64,000 nucleotides of DNA from contig JACBWW010000017.1 in NCBI GenBank assembly GCA_020086605.1, positions 10,046,424 through 10,110,423 on the forward strand, in the 5' to 3' direction. This document shows, piece after piece, positions 28,301 to 56,700 of the stretch. Below the pieces are notes generated by a model. That model worked only from the letters and a program-made list of their open reading frames with translations, searched no databases and had not been told where the DNA came from. Position 1 is the first letter of the stretch; every line of letters begins with the position of its first letter. The translations under genes and the position numbers were made by a program. The DNA comes from Lanius collurio (taxonomy: Eukaryota; Chordata; Aves; Passeriformes; Laniidae).

Positions 28301-28565
28301 CTTAATGTTAAGATATATTCAAGTTAAGGCTCCTTAAGCTGAGGTATGTTTGTCCATCTGTGTGGTGTGTAATACAAATGACCTTTTGAAACTGATCTCT
28401 AGGTGTTTTTACTTTTAATCGGTATGAATATAAATTTAAAAAGTCATAAACTAAAGCTGTATGTTAGCAAATTCTAGCAAATGAGAAGTGGAAATAAATA
28501 CCTGTCTAAATGAGAGGAAACCCATGGATTTTTCTTTAAACAAGATAATAAAATGTTAAAATGTC

Positions 28566-29512
28566 AGTGGAATTGAGGGCACCCTTGTTGGGTTTGCTGA
28601 TGACACCAAGCTGTGTGGTGTGGTCGACATGCTGGAGGGAAGGGATGCCATCCAGAGGGACCTGGACATGCTGGAGAGCTGGGCACATGCAAACCTCATC
28701 AAGTTCAAAAAGGGCAAGTGCAGAATCCTGAACCTGGACTGGGACCATCCCAAGCACAAAATACAGGCTGGGTGAAGAATGGTTAGAGAGCAGCCCTGAG
28801 GAGAAGGACTTGGGGTTGTTGGTTGAGGAGGAGCTGGACATGACCTGGAAATGTGCACTTGCAGCCCAGAAAGCCAAATGTGTCCTGGGCTGCATCCAAA
28901 GCACCGTGGGCAGCAGTGAGAGGGAAGTGATTCTGTCCCTCTGCTCTGCTCTGGTGAGATCTCACCTGCAGTGCTGCATCAGCTCTGGGGCCCCCATCAT
29001 AAGAGAGACCCAGACCTGAGGAGGTGAGTCCAGAGGACACCATGAAGATGACCAGAGAGCTGGAGCTCCTCTGCTGTGAGGACAGGCTGAGAGAGTTGGG
29101 GATGTTGAGCCTGGAGAAGAGAAGGTTTTGGGGAAACTTTACAGCACCTTCCAGTACTTTAAGGAGGCTTACAGGAAAGCTGGAGAGGAACTTTTTACAA
29201 GGGTTTTTAGTGGTAGGGCAAGGGCTATAAATGGCTCTAACCTGAAAGAGGTCAGATTACATGTTAGGAAGAAATTCTTTACTGTCAGAGTGGTGAGGCA
29301 CTGGAACAGTTTGCCCAGAGAAGCTGTGGATGCCCCATCCCTGGAAGAGCTCAAGGCATGTCACCTCAAAGTCAGGGCAAGTCTTCAGGGGACAGTAGGC
29401 TCTGAGCAGCCTGATCTAGTGAAAGGTGTTCCTGACCATGACGGGGGATTTTAACTAGATCAGCTTTAGAGACCATTTCAAACAGACCCATTCCATGATT
29501 TTTATGGTTCTT
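28566..29512 (+). mobile_element. CR1 LINE, 5'-truncated, with reverse transcriptase remnant
   Basis: This is the longest CR1 copy in the window, about 0.95 kb, in sense orientation. Its first frame encodes the FADDTKL motif (28593-28613), the catalytic YXDD-equivalent of the CR1 reverse transcriptase, followed by an RDAIQRDLDMLESWA-type segment, and then stops at 28773-28775. The homologous reading continues in another frame from about 28801 ([11 protein letters not shown]...) to a stop near 29017. It shifts frame again into the LRELGMLSLEKRR segment near 29080, and again to the end, where GCACTGGAACAGTTTGCCC and CTGATCTAGTGAAAGG are clear 3' CR1 blocks. The copy is therefore dead: truncated, with at least one in-frame stop and several frameshifts. 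The terminal ATTCCATGATT tail is degenerate. Which CR1 subfamily it belongs to is not decided. Confidence 0.93.
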
Positions 29513-30681
29513 TGGGTGAAATTAACGGGGATTGTCAGTAATATGAAAACAAAAGCTTTGAAAGTTACATTTTCTAAATAAGACAGAACTCAAAAATATG
29601 TCCTAAGTTTAAACTCCCACCAAGGTACAGACTTCACCTTATTGGAAAATAGATATTTTAATCAAGTTTTTAAAAAGCCAAGTCTTCAGTGATCTTTCTG
29701 ATGTAATTTCTGAATAGTCCTGAGCCATGCTGAGAATAATATCCAGAATTGAATTTTGTTATTAAGATGCCTGTGTGAGTAAAATGATGTTTTGTATGGC
29801 AGGGAACAGAGTGCTATACTTTTACCTTGCTTCCAAATTGACTCTTACGTTCAGTCCTCCAGGGGATTGAAATGTTCTGTACTTGGCTGAAGCTAGTGAA
29901 ATCCTTGCATGCTGATACAGATCTGCAAATCAAGCAACAAGGGACCATTTCAGATTAAAAAAGAAAAAAAAGAAATGAATAAGGATAAAAGAGCTATGAG
30001 ACCTGTTTGAAAATTGCCTAATGACAAATTCAAGTTGCTAAATAAGAAATGCTTTTTGTATCTTAAAAAAAAAAATCCTCAGAAGGAAGAAAATCACGGT
30101 CTTTGAAAAGGTGAGGTGAATAATAATATATTCAGGAGTGTTACGAGGAAAATGTGAAGTGATTAATACAGAATTGTCTCCTTCCTTTGTCTCTGTATCA
30201 AGGGGAAAGTATGTGACTTATCTATAATACATCCCTGCAGAAGTCTTTCAGATCACTAAACTTAGAGGTGGAGGCATGTACATTTGGTTTTCTGCAGGGA
30301 AAGTGTGTCCCAGTTTCATCTATCCATTGTCTTTTGGTTTTTTTTTGGCTTTTAAAAATCTTGAAGGACTTAATGACTTTTTTTTTCCTGGTGTCAATAT
30401 ACAGAATAAACTAACTTGTCAGATTAAAGGGAAAAGTATTTAAAATTCTGTTGCTCTACATTAGTTACAAGCAGGTGAATTCTATTTATAGGAAAACTAA
30501 TGGATGTGCCTAACTTGACCTACTTTAGACTACTCAACAGAAAAAAACAAACACAATGTAGTTGTACCACTGCCATGTAATCTGTTTTTTTCCTACCTTA
30601 AGAACAAAATGATGTCTTTGTTGTTGTGGCCTTCTAAATACATGTGTCTATTTAGAAGCATATCTATATTCATCTATATCA

Positions 30682-30724
30682 TCTCTCTCTCTCTCTAGAT
30701 ATATATCTATGTATGTATTTATTT
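30682..30724. repeat. (TC)n microsatellite with adjacent TA/TATG-rich sequence
   Basis: Pure TC dinucleotides at 30682-30696 are followed by AGATATATATCT and GTATGTATTTATTT. This is ordinary intronic simple sequence that is likely to be length-polymorphic. Confidence 0.8.
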
Positions 30725-33700
30725 CCTGGATGCCATAGTAAGAATCTAAATTAAGAGTATAGTATGTTTTTTTTTTTTTAGTTCCATAAACATCAACTTC
30801 TCCATATCAAATGAATGTTGCTGGTCTTGAAGTCCCAGAACTGTATTCCCTGGCATTGTGGAGTAGGAAGAACTTGAGTTCTAAAAGAAAATTAGACTTC
30901 ATTTTGTAAAAATCACTCCTGTTGTGAAAAAATTCAAGTGAAGCACCTCTTACCAAAGCAGGGGCAGTTTTCTTTCTGTGTGCAGGTATTACATGAGTTA
31001 GCCAGGGATGGTGTGTAGGAGCAGTGCAGCAGTTACCACAATGAAAGGGAAAATACACAGCGTATGAAGATATCAACCAGAGTGTGTTTGTTACATGCCA
31101 AGTGCTACACTTAAGTTGGTTCACCATGTGGGGATGTCTCTGTAATTGAGGTAATTACTACATTGTGCAAGGTAGATGATAACCAGGCCTGGCCTTTGGG
31201 CTAAACTTTGCAGGGGAATTTGATTATACATTGACATATAATTGTAGCCTTGATTCAAGTAAAGCTGATAACTGTTTCCTTTAAAGAAACTTCCCATGAT
31301 TCTGACATAAAAGTAAGACTTTGAATCTGTATTTAATATGAACCCTAATATTTGTTTTACACTGGCAGATCTTGGTGGTCTGTATGTCAGTCTGTGAATC
31401 ATATGAGAAGAGTATAAAATTTCAGAGATTTGAACTTGAAAATATTCTGTAGATAAGCCTTATTTAAAACAAAGAGCAGACTTACACCTGTAAATCCGAT
31501 ATGTTTTGAATCCTGAGGAAAAACAGAAAGTAGGGTAAAGACTGTAACTAGGCAGTTACACAAAGTGAACCCATTTTTAAGGCAACAATCAATTTGAGGT
31601 AATTTGGTGTAGCTGTACATGGGTCTATGAGAGAGTCACTTCTCTTTGTAATATGATGAACACGTCTATAATTTGTTATTGATCAGATCTTCAGAAAGCT
31701 CTTTAGATGCTTCACTTAATACTAAAAGTGTGACATCCATGCTTTACATATTTCAAATATGTAGCACGTGAGAGGTTAGTGCTTCATTGTTGCATCTAAT
31801 ATTTTGGTTGATTTTACCATTAGATTTGGTTTTAAGGATTAATTTTATCAGGCTCCCCAACAGGCAGCACTATAAATGCTGGGAAGCCTTGTCTGGTCCT
31901 GCCAAATCTTTTCTGGCTATTCCTGTTAGCTATGGTTGGTTTTACATATAGGTTGCTCGGTATATGAACTGTCTGACAAATTCATTATGTGATGAAATGC
32001 CTTGAGTTTTGTAGCTCTTCATATACTCAGCATCTCATAAAATGTTTAAAAAACAGGTTATGCACTGCAGCTTTTACTAGGTGCTAAGAAAAGGAAGAGA
32101 TGAAGCTCATCTGGTATCTTTGAGCAAGAAGCATTTTGTGGCTTAGCATCTTAAGCCGCTGCTGAGACATTTGAGATCTATTTTAATATTTCTGCTTTCC
32201 AAAGCATCAGATACAAGAGTCTTACATTTGTCTTTGCAAACATGCAGTATTATCCCCAACATGTTCATAGGGAAATGCACTTTTGAGTGATTTTTGCCAC
32301 TATCATATAGCATGTCAGTATAGGAAATTAGAAAGGACCCAATATTGTCTTCATCTTAAGTCTCTCTTTAATATAATAAATGTATCATCAAGGTGTTTTT
32401 TAAGGTTCAGTTTGGCAGCACTTTACCCATTTCTCAGTGAGCAGAAACTTAGGGCACTCTTTTGTCATCATTATATTATTTTGTGCTATGAGTGTTATAG
32501 TGGTGGGTTATATTATATGTGTGGACTTAGAGCTGTTGCAAAATGACCGCAAAAATAGTTTTGTGCTCCAGTGATACTTGAGTCTTCTTTGAAATGTCTC
32601 TTAAATATGATCTGGTGGGAACAGCTACATATTTTTGTTATTCATTTGATACTTGCCATCTATACAGGAACCTAGATGGATTTGTTCTGGTAGCTATTGC
32701 TTTGCAGCACATCTCCCTCTGCCTCCCACCCTGGACTGTCAGTGGTCCTGGAGAAGTCATGGAAACAATCCAGAGTGAGATGACCTCAGTCTGGGGAAAA
32801 AAAATGCTGTAGTTTTCAATCAAACAGCAAATACAGTCTGTGAAATACAATTACAATGCACACTGTGAAATGCTTGAGAATTGGTGGTGCTTTAGACATT
32901 ACTGTGGGCTTTTTCTCTGTCAGATCCCATTTTGTGCTGTTTTCCTTGTATGGGATTGCCAAGTTGCATGATTGTTTGCAATTTTTGGCTGATAATTTTT
33001 TCCTTTTTCATGAATATTATTTTCTCTGCTGGGAGGCCTAGACTATTCAGATGCATTAACTGAGAAGCACGTTCTAGCAACAACAAAAAAACCCTTGACT
33101 TTTAAAGAATTTCTTGCTGTTTGTTGATAAGCTACTACTATAAGGACCTGTGCAAGACCTTCTTTACTGTGAAGAAGCAGAAGCAGCAAAATGTCTCAAG
33201 TTAAATTCACTAGTAAGAAAACCTTTTGCCCAACCTACTAAAGCTTTTAAAAGCTCTTGTACTTTTCGATGAAGTCTGCAGTGCCTACTGTAAAAAACAA
33301 TTAACTGCAACATAATCTAGTAAAAATCTTTTTTAGTGGAAGCTCTGCTACATGGGCAAGCAGCATTTGTGTTGTCCTCCTGCCACCAGCCTGGCTTGCT
33401 GTGTGTTAGAGGTGTGTGCCACCAAATCATTACAGAGCATGTGTGTCATTTCAGTGATAAGTCACAGGCTGTTGAGCCCCTAAAGACCACTGACTTCAGT
33501 GAAGCTCTAAACTGATGCACACTACAAAATAACTGGGATATCACAGGACTTGTTCATCTGTTATTAGTATTGCAAAGTTTTTAACACATATTTTGAGAAG
33601 AGTCATTATGAAGGAAAAAACGCTAGTTATTCAAAATTGAGTGAATTGTCACATCTGTTTTCCAAAGGAAGGTTGTATGTAATTATATTCATTGCATCTC

Positions 33701-35020
33701 TGGTGTTTTGCCTTTTGGACAGTAGGAAAATCAAATTCATCTCTCTTTAAATCAGTAAAAACATTTCCTTTTAAGGCACTTCACAACAGAAATAATGCCA
33801 TCATGAAGCCAACCAGGTTTAAGGCTCAGCTTGATCAGTTCAATAAATGGGAAATAAGAGATGATTGCCTGTGATAGCAGGGAATGAATTTGATATTCAT
33901 CAGAGACCTGAGAAATCCCTTCCATTCTGCACTCCTCTGTGTCTATATGATATCTATTCACTGATTGACTGAGCAAGGCAAATTTCATTTTAGAGTAGTG
34001 AGGCATATAAAAACTATGTGAATATTGTCATTTCCAATTGCAGGGTGACCATCCTGTAGAAGGATGTGAATAACATAGAGATTATTGAGATGCAAAGAGA
34101 ATATTAATTTGTTATCCTTGTACGTGTGTATATCTTATATATATAAATTAAATTTTTTTTTCCTTTTTTTTTTTGTGTTTAAGTGGATGATGACTTCATG
34201 TAAGTTTTCTCTCTCATTGGATTACTGATAATAGCAGTGCACCAAGTATAGGGCTACTGTGAATTACACAAAGCTCTCACCTAATTATTTGTGCATATAT
34301 ATGTATGTTCAAGAGGAAACATAGCTTATTTTTCGTATTCAGTATTTTTTGGGTTTTCCCCATGTTGTCTTTGTAACTGCTCTTCAGATTTGATTGAAAA
34401 TTGCCATTCTCTGGAGATTTGGCCAGTTAATCACAAAGTGAGAACATTAGCACAAAAGCCTGATGCTGCTGTGTTTGTGCTAGTTAAGACACAGGAAAAT
34501 AGGTCCCTTAGGAGCTGTTTCCTATCAAGTCTGATCATACAGAGAGAGAGAGAACCTACTTTATGTTACAAGAACCAAACAAACATTTATGAAGCACAGC
34601 TGCCAGGAGACTAATAGTGAGTATGTCTCTTCTACTATAATCATTACAGAGAAGTACAAGAGACTAAAAGGGGAAGTATGAAGGGAGTGGCATATTTTAA
34701 TAGCATAAGCTTTATTTTATTTGTGTCTTGGCTGAGGAAAAAATTATTGTCAGGAGCTTTTCATTATTGATAATCTGTCCTTTTCTGCAGTAAATACTAA
34801 AGCACCTGTTGGGTGTTAGATACTGATCCTTTCAGTTTGGTATTTACAGGACTTATTTATACTCACTATGCTAAAAATTATAAAAATTAAATGCTAGAAA
34901 GCAAACAACCCAGTTGATGCTCCATGGAAAAATGACTCTCACTTCTGATGTTTGCTGAGGCAGTGCTGTCTCCAGCTGGGTCTCAGGCCACACAGCCATC
35001 ACTGAGGGACTGAGCTGACT

Positions 35021-35046
35021 GAATACCATACTCATATATGGTATTC
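35021..35046. repeat. Perfect 10-bp inverted repeat with 6-nt loop
   Basis: GAATACCATA (35021-35030) and TATGGTATTC (35037-35046) are exact reverse complements separated by CTCATA. Flanking bases do not extend the stem. The function is unknown, and no run of T follows it. Confidence 0.7.
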
Positions 35047-35624
35047 CTGCAACATTCAGAAACAGCATTATCACAGCTTGTCAGTATTCTATCAGCTCAA
35101 TAATATCTAAAGTTTAAATCAGTCACAGTCTTTAAGGAGGAACTTGGGTTTAATTGCAAAGTACCAAGAAAAAAGCTGTCTTTGCTTTTCATTTCATTGA
35201 AGTCTGGGCACTGCAAGACTTCCAGAAAAGTCTGCCTTCTTGCATATTGCCAGCTCAGCAGGTAAACAGCTTTATGTCCATGCAAGTAGTCCTTTCATCA
35301 TATTAAAATATGCAAACAGTATTGACCTCGTATTTCCTTTGGATGAGTGTGATAAAAGCAATAATTCCTAGGAAAAATTACTTACAGAAGTTATTTTGTA
35401 AAGGTGATTACTACAGCAAGAGTGACATATCAACGCTTTCCTAATCATTATGGCTCATCTTACCAGTTCTTTAAGGAGTTGGGAAAATGCACAAAAACTT
35501 TAAAGGAGGCCCAGACAGACAGGGCCTACCCTGCACTTGTGCAGATACATTTCAGTGTATCTAAATCTGTTTGCACAATCAGTTCCTTTATCTTGAAGCA
35601 CATATACTGCAGACCAGCTGTGCT

Positions 35625-35680
35625 GGGTTAATGGTTGGACTTCATCTTAGAGGACTCTTCCAGCTGAAACTCAATGCACA
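35625..35680 (+). repeat. Possible CR1-type 3'-end remnant
   Basis: The stretch CTGGGTTAATGGTTGGACTT, then CATCTTAGAGGACTCTTCCAGCTGAAACTCAATG, resembles the last 60 nt of some avian CR1 copies (form ...GTTGGACTTGATGATCTTARAGGTCTTTTCCAACC...). It is too short and diverged for a firm call. Confidence 0.4.
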
Positions 35681-37599
35681 AGATAGTTGCTGTTTACATT
35701 CTAGGTGTACAGGTGGTCAGTGGAGCACACCTTGCCAAGGAGTTCCCAAGTAACTTGAAAGCAGAATTTACTTCCTTTTTACAGCCATTGTTAGTAAAAT
35801 GTCACTTTCTGAACAATAATGAAATAATTATTATACCCCCCTGAACTGAAAAAGCTGACCAAACCACCCAAACCAAACATCTTTACTTCCATTTTTATTT
35901 TCCCAGTTATTGGTAGAATAGAGATGTTGCTGTTGAGAGATGGGATTAAGTGTTCAGAGAAGATAGATTCAGACATAACCCTTACAGGCCTTCAGAGCCC
36001 ATTTCCCATTGTGTCTGCCTGAAGCAGAGCGTGATCCTCACTTTCTCAGATCAGACAGCTAGAAACAAAGGCTGCACAAATGAAAGATGTAGGAATTTAA
36101 TATTCAGACTCCCTGGCTGCTACTGAGTTTTCAGCAGAAAATTATCAAAATACAAGGGAATGTATATTTCTATTTTTGTTTTGGTTCATGAGAGGTTTAT
36201 TGAACAGCAGCGATGAGTGGCAGAGTCCTTCTTTGAAGATGACATTGTGGATTAATCAGAGGCAGGAGCTGATATTTTGGTAATGGAAGTTAAAATTTCC
36301 AGTAAGACAGGGAAAGCAAGGCTGGTTTTGAGCTTGGGAAATGACACTAGGCAGATTTCACTCTGGAATTTTCTGAGAAAATGTAATTAAAAGATCTGTT
36401 TGTGTTCATATATATTGGATAAGGTTTGGTTGGCAAGAGTACTTCTGGAATTTCCTAACTCTGCAGAATTTGTAATCCTAGATGGTGGTAGAGAGATTGT
36501 CTTCAAAAATAAAAACCCAATTGGCAACTCTTCATATGTATTTCATTAACACTATTCAGGTGAGCTGTGAAATGGACCTTTTTATATGTAGAACTGTTAG
36601 CATTAATAGTCCATTTTGAGCAGTTAGAATAATTTTTCAGTTTTTGAGTCATTAATTTTATTACAGAACTTAGAATTTTTTTTTTTTTATTTTTAGAACA
36701 GTGGGAAATTTTACACTGAGCACATCAGGATGTGGAGAAGTACATTGGAAGAGGTGCTTTAAATTTTCCTCAGTGCTGTAAAGATGAAATTATTTTTTAA
36801 TTACCCTTATTTCAATTTTGGAAAAAAAAATACTGTGTCTTTAGTAGCTGTACATTAAAAACTGTATCTTTTGATATAGCAGATATCAGTGCTTTTATAT
36901 AGAAAAAAAGAAACCTTACAATTTTGGGAGCTTGCTCAAATCAGTTATTTCTGAGAAATATCTGCAGTAATATCCACATGCATTTACAGAAACTTTCTTG
37001 CTTGTTCTGTTAAATGTCCTTTTCCTTGTTTACCTCATCCAGGTCAAATTTGCCTTTCAGAAAAAAAACTGCTTTCCAAATAAAGAAATAATTGCTTGAT
37101 GCAAAGGTTTTCACAGCTAGTTACTTTTCATGGTAAATCAGAATTTTAAGTCAAATCCCTCTGCAGGTGTCCAATTTTTCTCTCCGTTCACTTCAGTGTA
37201 AATCAAAATCTGTATTATTTTGAGAAGAAAAGAGAGTCTGATTACTGTAATATTAAAGATTTTTAAAATGGTACATCACACATCTGTTGATTATGGCTGT
37301 AGTGCTTTCGTTAGGATTATGATTCCTCCTCTAAGCACCTATTAATGGGCACATGAATGTTTCTGATATAGATCTGTCTGCTGTCCAGGAAAAGCCAGAC
37401 AGAGGCGTGTGGGAGCTGCTGTTTCCTAATTGCTTGGATAACTGACAGTCAATGTGGTTCCAAAACTTGCTGTGTTTATGATTCTCGATACAAAAGCCAC
37501 AGAATGTAGATGTGATGGTGCCAGAGAACATCTGTTTTACATAGCTTTTGATTTGCAGTTTCTGATTTGTTACGCCCCAATATTGAAAGGTGCACATGG

Positions 37600-37930
37600 G
37601 CACAAGGCAGCTAAGTTGGCTGTTTGCTTTGACCGGGCTGCACTCGAGGTCAGGCAGAGGGATGCTCCTCTCCTTGGCAGAAAAATCCTCTGGACCACCA
37701 TGTGGGACAAAAAGAAAGGAAACAGAATGTACAAAAAGTGGAGAAGCCTAGGTCTGACCAGACAGGAGGTGGTGGGAACAAGATCAGAGACACTCTCAGG
37801 GCTGGGAAGGGCGGAAAGAAGGTTTTGTACAAGGGTTTAGCTCAAGTATTGCACAGGGGGCTGTGTCCCAGGAAGGCAGGTCTATCAAGAGCAAGCCCAA
37901 AGGACTGCTGCAAACACTGACTGGGGCAAG
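37600..37930. other. Unclassified GC-richer patch in the large intron
   Basis: This segment is richer in G and purines than its surroundings, with blocks such as GACCAGACAGGAGGTGGTGGG and GCTGGGAAGGGCGGAAAG. An open frame of 128 codons crosses it but has no family motif I recognise. It may be a diverged mobile element or just local composition. Confidence 0.35.
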
Positions 37931-39769
37931 GGGAGTTTTATTTACAGACTTAAAGTTGTCAAGAGAAAAGCTTATGGGGCTAATAATTGGTGAAGTGTAG
38001 GACCCAAGTGTTACCAAATGAATGATGCTAACGTTGCACGTACATAGATGTCTGCTAAAATGACACAGCATAAAGCCAGACATTTATTTACTAGCAGAGG
38101 CATATCTACAAATAGATAGGATGGTATTTCAGTCTCTTCTTCTATGTATATATACTTCTTGTATGTTTGCTTGGAAAAACCACACATGAAAAATTGCCAA
38201 AAAACATTTTATTAACAAAGTCATGTTCATCTGTGATAACCTTTTGTCATAAGTGAGATTCATAATTGGGTTTCATCAGCAATTCTGATGAAAAGAGTTC
38301 TGTTTAGACTAGTAATAGTTTCAGTGCAATAAAAATACGTAGTTTTCTACACCACCAGTGTCCCTAACTTAAAACAGGAAACCCATGGCAACAGTGATTT
38401 GCAAGCTGTTGTACGAAACAAGGTGGAATGCCTCTTTTCAGTATGAAAAAACTCCAAATGTTCTGATTTTCCTTTATAAACCTTCTTGCATGTGACTTTC
38501 TAATTGTCATGGAGATTTGAATATTTATTTCATTTTAAAAATTGTGCTATGATGCAGATAGAACTTCAACTGAAATCAGTAAATATGCAGTTGTAGGCAG
38601 GTTCAAGATGCTGGTTAACCTTTGGAATGTATAACTTACCTTGTGCTTAACAGAGAGAGATGATGAGGAGGTGCATATTAACACCTCTTGAGACACAGCA
38701 TCATCAATCTTCCAAGCAGCTTGGCCTCACACAGTGTGCTGCTTTCCAGGCTGCACAAGGCATATCCACAGCCCATGGAAGCCTGATGCCTCCAGCCTCC
38801 TGCTTTTGCTGGTTCCCTGTGGAAATGTCAGTTGGACCTTACCAACTGTCTCTGCCTGCCTTTAACATCTCTTCAATACTTTAATAAGTTGTCTGACTCT
38901 GTGTGCTAAACTCATAAGCTATCACATATTATTTTGCTGACCTGATGACTCTGGCTCTAGAGTCTGTCTGTGTTTGAAATCTACTGTTCACACTTTGTAA
39001 TATTTTCTGTTTGATTACATGGGTGTTTAAAAGGGTAAGCTTCTAATAATTAACATACATACACAAATGGGTTTAAATCTTCTTACTGGAAGTCCTTGAA
39101 TTACCCTGATCTAAATTTGAAAATACAGCATTCACAACTTTGACATTAAAGTTATACATTCAGTGAATAATGTATGTACTTTTTGGAAAGTGAAATTAAA
39201 AATAAAATCAATTGGTTAGCATTAGAGCCTCACGTAACTCTTTGATGTCAGCCTTTTCTGGCATGCTATTAATAAAGGCCATGATAAAATGTTTAAAGGG
39301 CTCTTGGTACTTTATGGAATTACAGAAGCTGCATTTTCTTATACTGCTTTTAAGTCTTTGAAACTGAACCTCAGTGATCAGCCTTGTGTGTTCAGTCAAG
39401 CCCTCAGTAACCTGCCCAGGGAGAACCTGGGAGGAGTTTCCCCAAACACTGCTGACCATCAGCTAATTTTGCTTTTGCTTGTCAACCTTTAAAAAAATGC
39501 TGACTGTGATAGTTTCTGTAGCATTGTTTTTACAACTGTAGTAAAATTGTGATCTAACACTGGTGACACTATAAAAAATGCATAAAGTGACAAAAACCAA
39601 TTTAGAACAGACAGAAGTGGAAAACTTTTTGTACTTGTGGAAGTATAACATTTTCACTGCATATGTGGTAACCCCAATAATCTAAGGATGGTAAAATCTC
39701 ATTAATAAAATGAGTTAATAAAATAAAATGCAGGTTTAAATATTTTTTTTTTTTCTTTTTAAAATCTAG

Positions 39770-53731
<13,962 letters not shown>

Positions 53732-56700
53732 TGACAGCAGGTCCAGGAGACCCACCCTGTATTCAGTGTGTGCAGCATGCTTGCAAAAGGCTATTTTGAG
53801 GAGTGCTTTAACATTGTTTTGTTTCTCAGCTAATAAAGTAGTTCAGTAAATGCCTCAAATTCTGTTGGCCAAGACCCAGGGAGTGGTGAACTATTTAATA
53901 TAAACAACTAAGCTAAAATGGCCCATGTTCTGCACTTTACAGTTATGACTTTTCAAATTGAGTATTGCCTTTAGGTTTAAAGAGTGTTTTGGATCCAGCT
54001 GGTAAATTAGATATTCTAATTTCCAGCTAAAGCTTTCATTTTTTTTTTCCACTGAGATGTTAAAACCTTTGGTTGAGATGTTATGTGATATTTCCTGTCT
54101 TGGTCCTTATGCTTATATAATTTGAATGCGGGCGAGAGACACTATTTAAAGTAGTGTGTGCTTATCTCAACATCTGTGTTATATGTGCATATGTAGGTGC
54201 ATTGGTACATCCATGAAATTTTTATGATGTGAGAAAGTTTGGTATTTTTGTGTACTTAATGTGTAGATGCTTTTAAGGTAGTTTGAAGTATAATAAATTG
54301 ACATTTAGATGCCAGTATTCATAGCTCTTGGGAAATGTCTTTTTTTAAAGGACTGTACATGCTGTAAGCTTTATGGTATTCAAATGAGCAAGTTTAAGGT
54401 TAGATATAATTTGGTCTCTAGCAGCAAGAATAGTATTTACATTACACAGCAAAAAGCTTACCCATAGGAAAGTGTTCTTCATGAACTCAGAGTACATTCC
54501 TGTTAAGATACTCCGTGCTTAATGTTAATAATATTTATTAATTATTCAATCCTTTATTAAAAGGCATTGAAGACAGTGCATTGAATGGTAGAGATTTTAC
54601 AGTTTCACAGGTACCAGGCTACTTGTACATTATCATTATGCTTTCCTTTCTATGAACTTCACATGAACCACCAGATTGCTTCTTTCTGGGTGCTGAATTT
54701 TAAGCTCTACAAACTTGGATGACATAAGGTTGAGTTGACAGTTTGCTTCTGTTGTTGATGCTCCTTCAAGAATTTCTCTAGGCCATCAGCTTAGATCATC
54801 CTACTTGGAAAAACTTGTTATTGGTTGAGTAAGGAATCAGTGTGCTTATAAATATGCTCCCAGTCACTATGGTGATTTTACCTTTGGTTTTTTGTGTCTG
54901 TGGAAGTCTTTAGAAATATTACTTGGACAGTGCATAAAAGAATTCTCAGCCAGAAGTGGAAATAAACATTTCATACAATTTAAAAGCACCAACAAATGAA
55001 TATATAATCTGGGATCATAATATTTTTGCGTGAAACAAATATGGTGTTATAGTTCCTCATAAGATGCCAGAATATAGTTTTGGTGTCTTATGGATTTTTG
55101 ATTGAGATATGATGTTGTATTTTGGTCATCTTGTACTGGATACTGTTTCAGAAATACTCCCCCTAAGGCTGTAATGTAAATTATCCTTGCTGGCACCAAT
55201 ACCTTAGGTGAATTTGGAGTAAAGGAGATGCATGCAACCTGTTGATGAAAAGTGATGTCTAAGATGCTTTAACATCTAGTTCATACCAGAGAAGTTGGAT
55301 GGCTTTTACAGTAGTAAAAGCTTTGAAATATATTTAGAATATATTTCTGAAGTTTAAAGGGGTATTTGTTCCTAACAGTTGGCTTATTTGAGAATACTAC
55401 TTATGGTGAAATGGCACCTAGCTCAGATTATACATAGTAGAAATAGAAACTGTGTTTTTTGCATGGTAAAATTAAAGAAAAATGTGCATAAGGAAAGATG
55501 CCTTTTTATCATTCCTGTCTTTCAATTGTTAATACCCAATGTAGAAAGAGGCATGCCCCTCCCATTTTGGCTTTCATTTGATCACTCTGAGAACATACGT
55601 ATGGAGCAACAAATGCAGCAATACACTTAAGGATGCCCCGAGTATTTTGTTGTAAATATGAGTTCAGCAGGGATGCTGATTGGTTTTGATGATTATTTCT
55701 AAAGAAGGATGTTGTAATAATACAGGATTTATAGATACTAAACACACATTCTTATTTGTACTTGACAGCAGTTATTTCACCAATTAGCATCATTACTTTA
55801 AAAACTCATTGTGGGGTACGTTAAGGCATACAAGGATGCAAGGTGTCATCTTGGAATTGTTTTGATTTAACTGCACATTTTTATTATAGATGTAGTATAT
55901 GAGAATTGACTCTCAATACAGACAGACCTTCTTTATTACAGCTGTGTTTCTATGTATTGCATAAGCTTTATTATATAGGATGACATTCTAGAATAACCCT
56001 ACAGTATGTGCTTCTGTAATTATGATTTCTTAATATTTATTGCTGATTTGGCATTTTAAAATAACCTGAACTTTCATAGGATTTAGCTGTTTAATAAAGT
56101 CAGAAGAGAAGGTCAGTCATATGTTTCAGTCAATGCAGAATGTTTGTTGGCTTTTCTAAATGAAAATGGATATCTGTTTATCTTGCCTTAAAGGTCAAGG
56201 CCTGAACTTTTAGCATATAGATGTAGGGGTTATTGCTGATATTCTAATGCCATTAAGGCTGTATAGCAGTCTAGCTTAATAGCTCTCACAAATTAAGATA
56301 GTGCGAGACATGGCAGGAACCTGTGTTTATATACATTTTGGTGTAAACTGATGCACAGTAAGTGTAAATAAATAAAAAATAGTTCTTTGCAGTTAATGAA
56401 TAAAGAAGATAAGACCACTGATAGAACACCCAGAGTGTTAGGACAAACTTGACTTCGTATACACCAGGACACTCCCAGAGTGTTCCTTCTTTGGCTGCAA
56501 GTGTTTGAGATAGTGCAATTGAGAGAAATTTAGTCCAACACTTATAAATAACCAATTATACCACAAGTGACTCTATGGCTTAGTCTTTGAGCACTTAGTA
56601 ACTCACAGCATTTACCCTGACACTAAAGCATTAAAAAGATGCTTTTCCACTGGGCATTGTGCTACTCAGGTTTCCTATCTGCTGCTTTTGATACTTTACT

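Noticed and set aside
28536..28904. A 122-codon minus-strand frame
   Set aside because: It is the antisense shadow of the CR1 reverse transcriptase remnant.
37454..37840. A 128-codon open frame on +
   Set aside because: No domain, no splice signals in phase with PARD3, and mixed composition; it is probably a chance frame in a GC-richer patch.
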